From: Candidatus Gastranaerophilales bacterium
Lineage (GTDB): Bacteria > Cyanobacteriota > Vampirovibrionia > Gastranaerophilales > Gastranaerophilaceae
Direction of reading: 5' to 3'
Assembly: GCA_023662705.1 (NCBI GenBank)
Contig: JAMPIM010000001.1
Span: 50,835 to 114,834 of the forward strand
DNA length: 64,000 bases
Part shown: positions 1 through 8,997 of the stretch, piece after piece
Position numbering within the stretch: position 1 is the stretch's first letter
Layout of the letters: each line of letters starts with the position of its first letter
The notes under the pieces: generated by a model
Told to the model about the DNA's origin: nothing
The model's database searches: none
Seen by the model: only the letters and a program-made list of their open reading frames with translations
Translations under genes and position numbers: made by a program

Positions 1-1
1 A

Positions 2-310
2 AGTTGTTTAATAATAGTAATATTACCATATCTGGCGATAAGTTTTGCAACTTCTTTAACAGGATTGGGGATTGCTATAATGTTGTTTATGGCTGTTTTA
101 CCTGTTTATTTTATTGTTTCACCTTTAACAGTTAGGGCAAAGCCGATTGTTATAGCTCTTATTCCAATACTTAACGCATTTTTGTTTTTATTATCGGTTA
201 GAATTACATTTAATAACAGTGCGGACAGCTATTTGATAGTTTATATTCCTCTGGCTTATTTAGCAATATTAATAAAATTTGTTTATATGCGTTATAAAGC
301 TAAACTTTAG
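2..310 (+). CDS. 5'-truncated integral membrane protein, function unknown
   Basis: The frame is open from the left edge and ends at TAG 308-310, leaving about 102 residues; the true start lies outside the window. The visible part is almost all hydrophobic, with about four membrane-spanning stretches (near residues 1-17, 20-38, 46-66 and 76-96) and a short basic tail ending RYKAKL. A TTG at 65 could be read as a start, but the frame continues upstream with the same membrane character, so I treat it as internal. It overlaps the end of the convergent methyltransferase gene by 11 nt. I recognise no family. Confidence 0.6.
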   Translation, partial: SCLIIVILPYLAISFATSLTGLGIAIMLFMAVLPVYFIVSPLTVRAKPIVIALIPILNAFLFLLSVRITFNNSADSYLIVYIPLAYLAILIKFVYMRYKAKL

Positions 311-1034
311 GTTTTTCGTATATGTTTCTCACAACAGTTTCTTCAAAACCTGCTTTTTTAAGCATGTTATCGATGCCCCACCCATTTTCCAGTTCGCCGA
401 TAATGACCGAGTCGGAAGGGGTCAGTTTGTTTTTTAACACTTCTATCAATTTTTCTCTTGTCTGTTCGGCAAGGTAGACCCAAAAATTTCTGCATAAAAT
501 TACATTATTTTTAGGTGGAAGGTCATTTAGTGCTTCAAATATATCTGCTTGCTTGAATTTTATTTGTGATTTTAGCTTTTCGGTAGGAAGTACAGCCATA
601 GGATAGCTGAAATTTGTTGATTTTGCCGGTGAAAAATACTTATATGACTCTGAGCGTGTGTGTTTATTAATCATATAAAAATCTATATCAGAAATATTAC
701 AAGGTGAGTTTTTTGCATCATTAATCATTGTTTCATCAATGTCAGAGGCATAGATAGGGAAAAATTTCGCAGCTTTTGATTTAAGCTTTTCCATTAATAT
801 TACGGCTAAAGAAAAGGGTTCGGTGCCATCTGAGCAAGCTGTATTAATAATATTTACCTTATCTGTATTTTTGTATTTTTCATCCAAAAATTTTACAAGG
901 TTTTCCCAGTTTAAATCATTTCTAAAGAAATTAGTTTTATTTTTGTAAAGAAGCTTTTTGTCCTTAAACACTTGACGTGAATTAGAACGAAAGTTTTGAT
1001 TATTATTTATATTAGAAAGACTACACACATACAT
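300..1034 (-). CDS. CheR-type SAM-dependent methyltransferase
   Basis: This is probably an S-adenosylmethionine-dependent methyltransferase of the CheR fold (protein-glutamate methylation in chemotaxis or related signalling). The SAM-binding loop ACSDGTEPFSLA lies near residues 65-76 (CheR consensus ACSxGEEPYSLA), followed by YASDID and the family motif ILCRNFWVYL near residue 185. At 244 residues it has only a short N-terminal region before the catalytic domain, so the usual CheR helical domain is reduced. No other chemotaxis genes are in the window, so the substrate is unknown. The start has no ribosome binding site and a TATAC-like element 4-5 nt upstream. Confidence 0.72.
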   Translation of the reverse strand: MYVCSLSNINNNQNFRSNSRQVFKDKKLLYKNKTNFFRNDLNWENLVKFLDEKYKNTDKVNIINTACSDGTEPFSLAVILMEKLKSKAAKFFPIYASDIDETMINDAKNSPCNISDIDFYMINKHTRSESYKYFSPAKSTNFSYPMAVLPTEKLKSQIKFKQADIFEALNDLPPKNNVILCRNFWVYLAEQTREKLIEVLKNKLTPSDSVIIGELENGWGIDNMLKKAGFEETVVRNIYEKPKV

Positions 1035-1065
1035 TATTTGTATAGTGAACCATGAATAAAACTAT

Positions 1066-1094
1066 TTGACAATAAGTATTTTGTTACATATACT
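1066..1094 (+). promoter_or_regulatory. sigma70-type promoter of the NhaC-family gene
   Basis: TTGACA at 1066-1071, a 17-bp spacer and TATACT at 1089-1094 form a near-consensus promoter. A leader of about 15 nt containing AGGAG precedes the ATG at 1116. Confidence 0.8.
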
Positions 1095-1115
1095 TAAATT
1101 TTTACAGGAGAAATA

Positions 1116-2426
1116 ATGGAACAAGAACAAAATTTACAGTGGAGAGAATCAAGTTTTAAAGCAATAATACCTTTTATCGTGTTTGTATTGTTTTATTTCG
1201 GGTTTTCTTTATGGACGAGAGATTTTTCAAAAGTTCCGATGACAGTGGCATTTTTAATATCTTCGGGCGTAGCCTTGACTCTTAACCATAAAGAGAAACT
1301 TAATAAAAAGATAGAATTATTTGCTCAGGGAATGGGCAATAAAGATATTATGATAATGTGCCTTGTGTTTGTTCTTGCAGGTGCTTTTACTGCGAGTGCA
1401 AAAGCTGTTGGCGGTATTGAATCTGCTGTTTTGATAGCACAGAATTTTATTCCCGCACAGTTTATGGTTTTGGGTTTATTTGTAATCTCTGCACTGATTT
1501 CTTTATCAATCGGCACTTCTTGCGGTACTATTGCAGCAATTGTTCCGATTGCGGTTTCGATTTCTCAATCTTTTGGGATTAATCCTTCTTTTGTACTCGG
1601 AGCTACTGTCGGCGGGGCAATGTTCGGGGATAATATGTCATTAATTTCGGATACCAAAATCGCTGCAAGCAGAACCCAGAATGTCAGTATGCGTGATGAA
1701 ATGTTATGTAACCTGAGAATTATCACTGTTCCTGCGATTTTATGTATTATACTTTATATGCTTCCGATGTTTGCAAGTACAAATACCGATATTGCAAATA
1801 CAGCAATAACTTTAGATACTTATGTAAAAGTCAGTCCTTATATCTTGCTTCTAATTTTAGGGATTTCAGGGGTTAATGTTATGTTTCTTTTGTTCTTTGG
1901 GACAATTCTGAATGTAATCATCGGACTTGCACATAATAGTTTCGGGTTATTTGATGTGTTTGGCTATATTGGCGATGGAACCATAAGTATGGCAACAACT
2001 ATTATTGTAGCAATGCTTGCAGGCGGATTACTTTTGCTAGTAAGATATAATGGCGGAATAACTTATATTATTAATGAAACCGGCAGATGGATTAAAGATA
2101 AACGAACCTGTGAAATCGGGATATGTTTTCTTGTGGGTTTGATTAATCTGTTTACTGCAAATAACACGGTTGCAATTATAACATCAGGTTCTATTGCAAA
2201 AGAGCTCTCAGAAAAACATAAAATAGATTCTGTTAGAACCGCAAGTTTATTAGATACAACATCTTGTGTTGTACAGGGCATGATTCCTTATGGAGCTCAA
2301 ATCCTTATTGCGGCGAGTTTAGCTGCATCAATCGGTGCGACTTCGTTTACTATATTAAAAGGGATGTTTTATCCGCTTTTAATGTCGTTGGGATTGATTG
2401 TTTCAGTATTAAGAACGAGAAAGTAA
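1116..2426 (+). CDS. nhaC: Na+/H+ antiporter, NhaC family
   Basis: Predicted secondary transporter exchanging sodium for protons across the inner membrane. The 436 residues contain about 11-12 membrane segments. The family signature GDNMSLISDT is near residue 170 (NhaC consensus GDNLSPISDTT), preceded by the glycine-rich SIGTSCGTIAAIVPIAV segment. A repeat-like TTSCVVQGMIPYGAQ sits near residue 385. The length matches the family. AGGAG lies 6 nt before the ATG. Its last 18 nt overlap the convergent 2409-2837 gene. The exact substrate within the NhaC superfamily cannot be read from sequence. Confidence 0.85.
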   Translation: MEQEQNLQWRESSFKAIIPFIVFVLFYFGFSLWTRDFSKVPMTVAFLISSGVALTLNHKEKLNKKIELFAQGMGNKDIMIMCLVFVLAGAFTASAKAVGGIESAVLIAQNFIPAQFMVLGLFVISALISLSIGTSCGTIAAIVPIAVSISQSFGINPSFVLGATVGGAMFGDNMSLISDTKIAASRTQNVSMRDEMLCNLRIITVPAILCIILYMLPMFASTNTDIANTAITLDTYVKVSPYILLLILGISGVNVMFLLFFGTILNVIIGLAHNSFGLFDVFGYIGDGTISMATTIIVAMLAGGLLLLVRYNGGITYIINETGRWIKDKRTCEIGICFLVGLINLFTANNTVAIITSGSIAKELSEKHKIDSVRTASLLDTTSCVVQGMIPYGAQILIAASLAASIGATSFTILKGMFYPLLMSLGLIVSVLRTRK

Positions 2427-2837
2427 TTTATTGATTCTTTCTAATATGGTTTCTCTGGGTTTATTGATTTCAGCTTGACGATAATCATCTTCAATACAAG
2501 AACAAACTTTTTTTAGTGCTTTATTGTAAGCTTTATCATGAAATGGTTCTAGCATACGATTGACAGTTTCTATACCGATTGTTCTAAAATTCATGCAGTT
2601 TAAACTATTTGATGAAAGTATGAGTTGTTGTGTTGTTTTACAGCTGTCATAATCAAATTTCTCTTGTGTTTTTAAAGAATATGTCCATGAATCATTAGAT
2701 GCTTCCATCTTTTGTAAAAGTTTTTCAAATTTTTTCAATTGGCGATTACTGGCATAATCCATTGCTTTTTGAAGGTATTCGTTGTTGATGATTTTGCCTT
2801 GGAACGCTGTATTTGTTTGTATGTTATTAACCTGCAT
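2409..2837 (-). CDS. hypothetical protein with N-terminal F-Q-G tag peptide
   Basis: A 142-residue, mostly helical and lysine-rich protein of unknown function. The N-terminus MQVNNIQTNTAFQGKI resembles those of three other proteins in this window (6452-7030, 44824-46011, 49008-49607): a short polar peptide followed by F-x-G/A-x-hydrophobic. The rest has no family I recognise; it has six Cys, including a CSC pair near residue 115. There is no signal peptide or membrane segment. It is the third gene of a SIMPL-PHP-tagged protein operon, 3 nt after the PHP gene, with a strong AAAGGAG 5 nt before the ATG. Confidence 0.7.
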   Translation of the reverse strand: MQVNNIQTNTAFQGKIINNEYLQKAMDYASNRQLKKFEKLLQKMEASNDSWTYSLKTQEKFDYDSCKTTQQLILSSNSLNCMNFRTIGIETVNRMLEPFHDKAYNKALKKVCSCIEDDYRQAEINKPRETILERINKLLSRS

Positions 2838-2840
2838 AAA

Positions 2841-3680
2841 TTACTCCTTTATAAGGTTAAACCTTGTAAAAAGATTTTTTGCTACAGGTAAATTTTCTAC
2901 ATTTAGTTTAGCAATCGGAACACTTTTGTTTGAACCGTGATAATCGCTTCCGCCTGTTACTGCTAAGTTATTTTTGTTAGCACAAGCTACAAGGAATTCA
3001 ATTTCTTCTTGGTTGTATCGTGAGTAATAACATTCAAGACCTTCTATTCCAAAAGATTTCATTGTTTCCAGTTTTGGCAGGAATTCTTCTTTTGAGATAT
3101 GTCTTTCGCCTTCACCTCCAATAGGGTGTGCCCATACAGGTGTTCCGCCAGCGGATTTAATTGCGGAAATTGCTTCTTCTCCGGTAAATCTTGTATCACC
3201 TGCTTTGCAGCCATCAAGATATTTTTTCATTGCATCTTGATTGTTATCTGAAAGCCCGCGTTTTACCAGGACATTGGCAATATGGGTTTTAACAACGCTT
3301 TTGCGAGAATAAAGCCAGTTGAGTTCGTCTTTAGTGAGTTCAATATTCCAAATGTCTTTAAGATATTTTATTCTGGTTTCAAGTTTTGCTCTGCGCAGTT
3401 TTTTCCCTTTTTCAATAAGAGCAAGTAGTTCCGGATTATGATAATCAATTCCGTATCCTAAAATATGACATTTTATATCACCTGCTTTACAGGTAAGTTC
3501 AACAGCAGGAATAAAACCTTCCGGCATGAGCTGTGCCATTTCTTCACATCCTGCAACTGTATCATGGTCAGTTAATGCAAATATTTTTATGCCTGCAAGT
3601 TTAATTTGTTCAGCAAGTTCACGGACGGAATCACTTCCGTCCGAATAACTGCTATGAATATGTAAGTCTATTTTGTCCAT
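2841..3680 (-). CDS. PHP-domain phosphoesterase (TrpH/YciV/RNase AM-like)
   Basis: Metal-dependent phosphohydrolase of the PHP family, probably acting on nucleotide 3',5'-bisphosphates or short RNA 5' ends as described for YciV/TrpH relatives. Metal-ligand motifs are clear: DLHIHSSYSDG near residues 5-15, LTDHDTV near 36-42, the PAVELTCK glutamate near 60, VWAHPIGG near 190 and GGSDYHG near 243. The 279-residue length fits the stand-alone TrpH-like group rather than a polymerase-linked PHP domain. It lies 6 nt downstream of the SIMPL gene and 3 nt before the tagged small protein, so the three are likely co-transcribed. Confidence 0.86.
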   Translation of the reverse strand: MDKIDLHIHSSYSDGSDSVRELAEQIKLAGIKIFALTDHDTVAGCEEMAQLMPEGFIPAVELTCKAGDIKCHILGYGIDYHNPELLALIEKGKKLRRAKLETRIKYLKDIWNIELTKDELNWLYSRKSVVKTHIANVLVKRGLSDNNQDAMKKYLDGCKAGDTRFTGEEAISAIKSAGGTPVWAHPIGGEGERHISKEEFLPKLETMKSFGIEGLECYYSRYNQEEIEFLVACANKNNLAVTGGSDYHGSNKSVPIAKLNVENLPVAKNLFTRFNLIKE

Positions 3681-3686
3681 TGCTTT

Positions 3687-4421
3687 TTATTTTACAAAGT
3701 AGGTTGCGTTTACGTTTGCGTTAATTTTTATTACTCCGTCAGAGATTGAGACTCCGCCGCCTGACATAGAAGTCGATGCTTCTGCAACATCAGCCATCAT
3801 GTTTTTAGCCATATAGAATCTCTGGTTATGATAGTTATTTGTGCTGCAGCTTGTATCAAAAGTTCTGATACCATCGAGGTTTGAACCGGTTGCTTTTGCA
3901 ATAATACCTGCTCTGGTTTTTGCTTTATCAGCAGCAATTGAAATTAAATCATTGCATTGTTGGTCATAGCTTGAAACAGAGAATGACAGGTTGTCTACAT
4001 TTGTAGCACCTGCTGTAATTGCGCTGTCAATCATTTTTCCTACATTTTCGATAGATTTTGTGTGAACAATTACGCGGTTTGAAACCTGATATTTGTCAAA
4101 AACTCTTTTTGAATTAACGTAGTTATAAACAGGTGATGCATTAAAATCAGATGTTTTGATAAAATCGCCGTTTTGCGTATTAATCATTGATTTAAGCTCT
4201 GCAAAAACTTTGTCTGAAATTTCTTTGTTAGCTTTTGTTGCACTTTGCATTGATTTATTATCGTGGGTTTGTACAGCAAATGAAATTTCTGCAACATCAG
4301 GCGCGATTTCTGTATTAGCGCTTGTGTTAACTGTAATATATCCTCTTTCAACAGCTGCCTGTACTGCGGCACCTGTACCTAAAATGCCTAAAACAGCCAA
4401 TGAAACTAACATTTTTTTCAT
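3687..4421 (-). CDS. SIMPL-domain (DUF541) periplasmic protein
   Basis: Exported protein with a clear signal peptide (MKKMLVSLAVLGILGTGAAVQA, cleavage after about residue 22). The SIMPL/DUF541 domain follows: RGYITVNTSANTEIAPDVAEISF is the typical opening beta strand with conserved P-D, and YQVSNRVIVHTKSIENVGKMID is the central block. Members are linked to cell-envelope homeostasis or interleukin-receptor-kinase-like signalling in some systems; the bacterial role is mostly unknown. First gene of a three-gene operon on the minus strand. Confidence 0.9.
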   Translation of the reverse strand: MKKMLVSLAVLGILGTGAAVQAAVERGYITVNTSANTEIAPDVAEISFAVQTHDNKSMQSATKANKEISDKVFAELKSMINTQNGDFIKTSDFNASPVYNYVNSKRVFDKYQVSNRVIVHTKSIENVGKMIDSAITAGATNVDNLSFSVSSYDQQCNDLISIAADKAKTRAGIIAKATGSNLDGIRTFDTSCSTNNYHNQRFYMAKNMMADVAEASTSMSGGGVSISDGVIKINANVNATYFVK

Positions 4422-4466
4422 AATTATTTCTCCTCATACTACCTTCTAATTATACAATCTAAAATA

Positions 4467-5483
4467 TTAACGATTGCACAAATGTTTTTGTTCATTTTTA
4501 TTTAAAATTTGTAATTTTTCATTAACGCTAATATAAGCTTTAAAAATCTTGTTTGAAACTGTGTCGTCAAAAGCTTCTTGAATTTTATCAAGAGGATATA
4601 CGGTTGACAGGTTCTTGACGTTTACTTTTCCTGAAACAAGGAGCTCAAATGAATCTCTCAAATCAGCAGGGGATGGTGAATAGCTGCCCATGACGGTTAA
4701 TTCTTTGTAATAAATTTCGTTATTTGCATAGCCCCAATTGTTTGGAGTACTTGAGAAAACAAGTATTTTTCCGCCCATTTTGATATTTTTTAAAGCTGTA
4801 TCAATTGCTTTGTCGGCTCCTGAGGTCATGAATACAGCATCTGCTTCAAAGTTTTCGGGTAAAGGTTTGATTCCCATTTGATTCGCAAGTTCAAGTCTTT
4901 CTTTAATCAAATCGCATCCGTAAACATCGTATCCGAAAGCTTTTAAACCTTCGCCCATCAAAAGTCCGATTGAACCTAAACCTACAACAAGGACTTTATC
5001 TTCCTTCTGTAAGTTACAGCGTTTGATTGCACGAATACAGCATCCTAAAGGTTCATAAAAAGAGATTTCTTCATCGCCCATGTGCTCAGGTACTCTATAG
5101 GCAACTTGCTGTAAATGTTCTTCCGATACGAAAACTTTTTCGCTGAAACCGCCGGGAAATATGTTTGTAGCTTTAAAATGTGCACACATTGAATAGTTTC
5201 CGTGTTTGCAATATGTACATTCAAAACAAGGAATATGGTGAGAAGTTACAATTCTTTCTCCGGCTTTAAAATCAGTATCGGAATTTATTTCATCGATAAT
5301 TGCAACAATTTCGTGTCCTAAAACAGCACCGTCTTTTACAATTTTGTGTTTGAATTTAACAATATCGGAACCGCAGAGCCCGCACCCGAGTACTTTGACG
5401 ATTGCACCTTTTCTGCCGTCAAGTTTAATATCTTCGGTTTCATTGATTATAATTTGTTCGTTACTTACGATAGCTGTCTTCAT
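4467..5483 (-). CDS. zinc-dependent medium-chain alcohol/polyol dehydrogenase
   Basis: MDR-family NAD(P)-dependent dehydrogenase of the threonine/sorbitol dehydrogenase type. Catalytic zinc ligands are in GLCGSD (near residue 37) and GHE (near 58). The structural-zinc motif C-x2-C-x2-C-x7-C is intact in CFECTYCKHGNYSMC (near 90-104). The Rossmann motif VVGLGSIGLL is near 165. The 338 residues match the family. The ATG overlaps the stop of the SpoIID gene (ATGA), with GGAG inside that gene, indicating translational coupling. The substrate cannot be inferred. Confidence 0.85.
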   Translation of the reverse strand: MKTAIVSNEQIIINETEDIKLDGRKGAIVKVLGCGLCGSDIVKFKHKIVKDGAVLGHEIVAIIDEINSDTDFKAGERIVTSHHIPCFECTYCKHGNYSMCAHFKATNIFPGGFSEKVFVSEEHLQQVAYRVPEHMGDEEISFYEPLGCCIRAIKRCNLQKEDKVLVVGLGSIGLLMGEGLKAFGYDVYGCDLIKERLELANQMGIKPLPENFEADAVFMTSGADKAIDTALKNIKMGGKILVFSSTPNNWGYANNEIYYKELTVMGSYSPSPADLRDSFELLVSGKVNVKNLSTVYPLDKIQEAFDDTVSNKIFKAYISVNEKLQILNKNEQKHLCNR

Positions 5484-6364
5484 TTGTAATACTCCGATTT
5501 TATTTTTGCAAATTTTACGTTAGCATAAAAATATTTTAGAATCTGATAAGCATTATATCCTTTTTTAGCTAAGTTATTTGCGCCGTACTGGCTCATTCCG
5601 ACTCCGTGTCCGTTCTTTTTGATTCCATCGTCAAATGAAGGTACGGATTTTAGAAACGCCAAATCTTTTGACCAGACCTGACCTGCGGTTGTTGTTTTTC
5701 CGCCTGCTGAAGCTGAATAGTAAGCAGGAATAATTTTACCGTCATAAACCAGAACCAGACCTTCGGTTTCTGTTACCGCATCGTTTGTTTGAGGAGTCTC
5801 AGCGCTTGCTCCGCCATAAGCTTGATCTTCAGGTGTATCTTTAAGGTCATAGCCGTGTTTTCCGCGTTTACCCAGATTTGCAAGAGCATAACTTCTTGCA
5901 GCAATTGCCTGAGCTTTGTGAGCATCGTGTTCCCATGATGGCGGCATCTCTGACGGTACTACTCCTTGAAGATATTTTTCAAGAGGAACATCATTTATTA
6001 CGGTTAAACTCAATCCGTCGTTAACAACCTGAAAATGTCCTCTGTACCATTTCCTCTTTACGCTTACGAATCCGTTAGGTTCAGGTTTGATAACAATTTT
6101 GTTGCTGTTAATCTTTTTATACTGCCCGTCAACTTTTATTGCAATTACCCCTCTGTAGGGTTTGAATTCATATCCTTTCATCTTATCCATGACGAAGATG
6201 AGTTTATTTGTCTTGCAGTCTATAATTTCCGCTTTGGTGGAAGATCCGATAAATGTACGGTTAACTTGGGTCTGGAGTCCGATTTTTATAGCAAAACACG
6301 GCTGAATAAGTATCAGCAAAGCAAAAAATAAAAAAGCAATCTTTTTTATCTGTTTAACTAACAA
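5480..6364 (-). CDS. SpoIID/LytB-domain protein
   Basis: Exported protein of the SpoIID/LytB family, which in known members cuts or helps cut peptidoglycan glycan strands. A hydrophobic signal segment (KKIAFLFFALLILIQPCFA) ends near residue 25. Family blocks include PLEKYLQGVVPSEMPPSWEHDA (near 133-154, with the E-M-P-x-x-W core), AQAIAARSYAL, YYSASAGGKT and GHGVGMSQYGAN near the C-terminus. I use the TTG at 6364 because AAAAGG lies 7 nt upstream and it opens the signal peptide; no better ATG exists. It is translationally coupled to the dehydrogenase downstream. A non-sporulation role in wall turnover is likely. Confidence 0.9.
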   Translation of the reverse strand: MLVKQIKKIAFLFFALLILIQPCFAIKIGLQTQVNRTFIGSSTKAEIIDCKTNKLIFVMDKMKGYEFKPYRGVIAIKVDGQYKKINSNKIVIKPEPNGFVSVKRKWYRGHFQVVNDGLSLTVINDVPLEKYLQGVVPSEMPPSWEHDAHKAQAIAARSYALANLGKRGKHGYDLKDTPEDQAYGGASAETPQTNDAVTETEGLVLVYDGKIIPAYYSASAGGKTTTAGQVWSKDLAFLKSVPSFDDGIKKNGHGVGMSQYGANNLAKKGYNAYQILKYFYANVKFAKIKSEYYK

Positions 6365-6423
6365 AATCTAACCTTTTCCCCCTCCCTATAATATTTTATA
6401 CCAAAAATGCGTATGTGAAAAAT

Positions 6424-6449
6424 AAAAGGAGTGAATTTTCACTCCTTTT
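6424..6449 (-). terminator. intrinsic terminator after the 6452-7030 gene
   Basis: A 12-bp perfect stem (AAAAGGAGTGAA / TTCACTCCTTTT) with a TT loop begins 2 nt beyond the stop codon. On the minus strand it runs into a T-rich tract. Confidence 0.85.
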
Positions 6450-6451
6450 AT

Positions 6452-7030
6452 TTACATAGATTCTTTTAAATTTAGAATATCTTCATCGCCATCAGCTATT
6501 GCATTAAGCCGTTCTAAAAATCTGTTATTTATTTTTGTTTCTTCAGCTTCAATTTTTGCAAGTTTTTTGCCGAAGCAGCCTGCTAAAAATTCAAATCTGC
6601 CTGCCATTACTTCATCACCTTTTTCGCGGCAGTTTTGAGCAATTAAAAGATTTCTTTTTTGTTCATGTTCAGCTCTGTATTTTCCGTCTTCAAAACCTAA
6701 ACATGCACCTTCTCTTTTATTAAGTTCTTTCATTGCTTTTAGCGTTTTAACTAATTTTGTCACGATATCATTATCGGAAAGCGTTTCCATCATTGAATCC
6801 AAAGATGTTTTAAAGAATCCCCCGACAGCTTTATCTTGATTTGTTCCAAGATAATAACATTCCATGTTATTCCAATCTTCCCCTAGACGGGTCATTGATA
6901 ATGTATCATTGATTTCAGCTGTTTTTTCGGCAAAAGCTTTTTGGATATTTTGTAATCTTACATTATCTTTTACTGGAGTTGTGATTCTTAATTTAGCGCC
7001 AAATGTAGTGTTGTTGATATTATTGAGCAT
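6452..7030 (-). CDS. hypothetical helical protein with N-terminal F-G-A tag peptide
   Basis: A 192-residue, charged, largely alpha-helical protein with no signal peptide or membrane segment. The N-terminus MLNNINNTTFGAKLRITTP carries the FGAK version of the peptide shared with three other genes here; compare SFGALKITP at 49008-49607. The body (residues 25-190) is rich in Lys/Glu helices and I recognise no domain. It is monocistronic: AAAGGAGG lies before the ATG, the gene upstream is 75 nt away, and an intrinsic terminator follows directly. Confidence 0.72.
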   Translation of the reverse strand: MLNNINNTTFGAKLRITTPVKDNVRLQNIQKAFAEKTAEINDTLSMTRLGEDWNNMECYYLGTNQDKAVGGFFKTSLDSMMETLSDNDIVTKLVKTLKAMKELNKREGACLGFEDGKYRAEHEQKRNLLIAQNCREKGDEVMAGRFEFLAGCFGKKLAKIEAEETKINNRFLERLNAIADGDEDILNLKESM

Positions 7031-7104
7031 TACTTGCTGCCTCCTTTTTTGAAGTTAAAGTAGGTAAACAAACTTTTTTGCGCTCATGTAAATGTTTTGT
7101 TACA

Positions 7105-8973
7105 TTATGACTTTAGCATAACCATCAAAACAGAAATGTCAGCAGGCTTAACACCGCCTATGCGTGAAGCTTGAGCGAGGTTCGTAGGACGAACTTTTTC
7201 GAGTTTTTCGCGGGTTTCTGTAGAAATATGTTTTAATGTAGAATAGTCTAAATCAGCAGGAATTCTGTATTTTTCAAGTTTTTCAGAAGTTTCAACTTGA
7301 TTTTCCTGTCTTTTTATATAGCCGTCGTATTTGATTAATACTTCAACTTCGCCTGCAATGTCTTCGCTTAAGTTAAGATTTTGGGTTTCAATATCCAACT
7401 CTCTGAGCACATCATAGGTAATATTAGGACGTTTAAGAAGTTCAGCCATTCTAACTCCGCGGTCAAGGTGTTCTGAGTATTTAGCTAATACTTCATTTGC
7501 TTCCTCGGTTGCGGAAATCTTTGTTTCGCCGAGTCTTGAGATTTCTTTTTGAATATTTTCCTGTTTGTCTTTGAATCTTGCATATTGAGTATCGTCAATA
7601 AGCCCAATATCGTGGCCAATTGAGGTTAATCTTGAATCGGCATTATCCTGTCTTAAAAGAAGTCTGTATTCGGAACGAGATGTAAGCATTCTGTAAGGTT
7701 CCTGAATATCTTTTGTTACCAAATCATCAATCAAAGTACCGATATATGAAGAGCTTCTTGAGAGTTCCAACATATCTGATGAGTTTAAATATTTAACTGA
7801 ATTTATACCTGCAATCAAACCTTGCGCCGCTGCTTCTTCATAACCGCTTGTTCCGTTGATTTGACCTGCAAAGAATAACCCTTTAATATCTTTTGACATC
7901 AAAGAATGTGTTGTTTGTATTGCAGGAACGGAATCATATTCAACAGCATAAGCAGGTTTAATAATATGAGCATTCTCCAATCCAGGTAAAGAGCGGAGCA
8001 TTTCTACCTGAACACATGCAGGAAGGCTTGTTGAGAATCCCTGAATATAAACTTCATAAGTATTAAGACCTTCCGGTTCAATAAAAATGTGGTGAGACGG
8101 ATTTGATGCGAATCTTACGATTTTATCTTCGATAGACGGACAGTAACGCGGCCCTACACCTTGAATAAGTCCCTGATACATTGGGGATTTATCAAGATTT
8201 TCGCGAATAATTTTATGTGTATCTTCATTTGTTCTTGTTAAATAACAAGGAACTTGAGGTCTTACAGGGCGGTTAGGTTTAAAAGAATAAAAACTTAATT
8301 TTTCATCCCCGGGTTGAATTGTCATATTTGAATAATCAATAGTTCTTTTATCAACACGAGCAGGAGTGCCTGTTTTTAATTTTTTTGTTCGGATTCCGTT
8401 ATTTCTTAACCATTCTGATAATCCGATTGCAGCACGTTCGCCAAGTCGTCCGCCTGAGTATGCTTGAAGCCCGACATACATTTTGCCTTCAAGAGAAGTT
8501 CCTGTTGTAAGGATAATTGCATCGCATTGATATTCAATGCCATATTCATCCATTGCGCCTGTAATTCTGCCGTCTCGGGTGCGTAGCTCTGTTATGCAGC
8601 ACTGTTTAAGCCAGATATTCGGAGTGCTTTCAATAATATTACGCATATATTGCGAATATTCTTTTTTGTCGGATTGTGCTCTAAGTGCTCTTACAGCTGG
8701 GCCTTTTGATGAGTTAAGAGTTTTCATCTGGATATAAGTTGCATCTGCAACTTCGCCCATAACACCTCCCAGTGCATCAATCTCGCGCACAAGAGTTGAT
8801 TTTGCAGGGCCTCCTATTGCAGGGTTGCAAGGCTGCAGTGCAATGTTATCAAGGTTTAAGGTGCACAGTAATACTTTACATCCTAAACGCGCAGCACCGA
8901 TAGCAGCTTCGCATCCAGCATGACCGGCTCCAACTACGATTACATCAAATTTGTTTTTTAGATAATCCAACAT
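7105..8973 (-). CDS. mnmG: tRNA U34 carboxymethylaminomethyl synthase subunit MnmG (GidA)
   Basis: FAD-dependent partner of MnmE, forming the (carboxymethyl)aminomethyl group at wobble U34 of tRNAs. The FAD motif GAGHAGCEAA is near residues 16-25. Signatures GGPAKSTLVREIDALGG (near 54) and RYCPSIEDKIVRF (near 270) are intact, as is the C-terminal helical domain ending in the IGGVKPADISVLM block. The 622 residues are full length. MnmE (28918-30246) and MnmA (61394-62431) are also in this window. The ATG at 8973 has no ribosome binding site; a TATAAT ends 6 nt upstream, suggesting a leaderless mRNA. Confidence 0.97.
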   Translation of the reverse strand: MLDYLKNKFDVIVVGAGHAGCEAAIGAARLGCKVLLCTLNLDNIALQPCNPAIGGPAKSTLVREIDALGGVMGEVADATYIQMKTLNSSKGPAVRALRAQSDKKEYSQYMRNIIESTPNIWLKQCCITELRTRDGRITGAMDEYGIEYQCDAIILTTGTSLEGKMYVGLQAYSGGRLGERAAIGLSEWLRNNGIRTKKLKTGTPARVDKRTIDYSNMTIQPGDEKLSFYSFKPNRPVRPQVPCYLTRTNEDTHKIIRENLDKSPMYQGLIQGVGPRYCPSIEDKIVRFASNPSHHIFIEPEGLNTYEVYIQGFSTSLPACVQVEMLRSLPGLENAHIIKPAYAVEYDSVPAIQTTHSLMSKDIKGLFFAGQINGTSGYEEAAAQGLIAGINSVKYLNSSDMLELSRSSSYIGTLIDDLVTKDIQEPYRMLTSRSEYRLLLRQDNADSRLTSIGHDIGLIDDTQYARFKDKQENIQKEISRLGETKISATEEANEVLAKYSEHLDRGVRMAELLKRPNITYDVLRELDIETQNLNLSEDIAGEVEVLIKYDGYIKRQENQVETSEKLEKYRIPADLDYSTLKHISTETREKLEKVRPTNLAQASRIGGVKPADISVLMVMLKS

Positions 8974-8979
8974 AATCTA

Positions 8980-8985
8980 ATTATA
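8980..8985 (-). promoter_or_regulatory. -10 element of mnmG, leaderless arrangement
   Basis: Minus-strand TATAAT followed by 6 nt (tagatt) and then the ATG of mnmG. Transcription would start at or next to the start codon. Confidence 0.6.
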
Positions 8986-8997
8986 GTATAAAAAATA

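Noticed and set aside
65..310. Complete 81-residue gene starting at TTG 65
   Set aside because: The frame is open to the window edge with continuous membrane-type sequence, so it is the 3' part of a longer gene.
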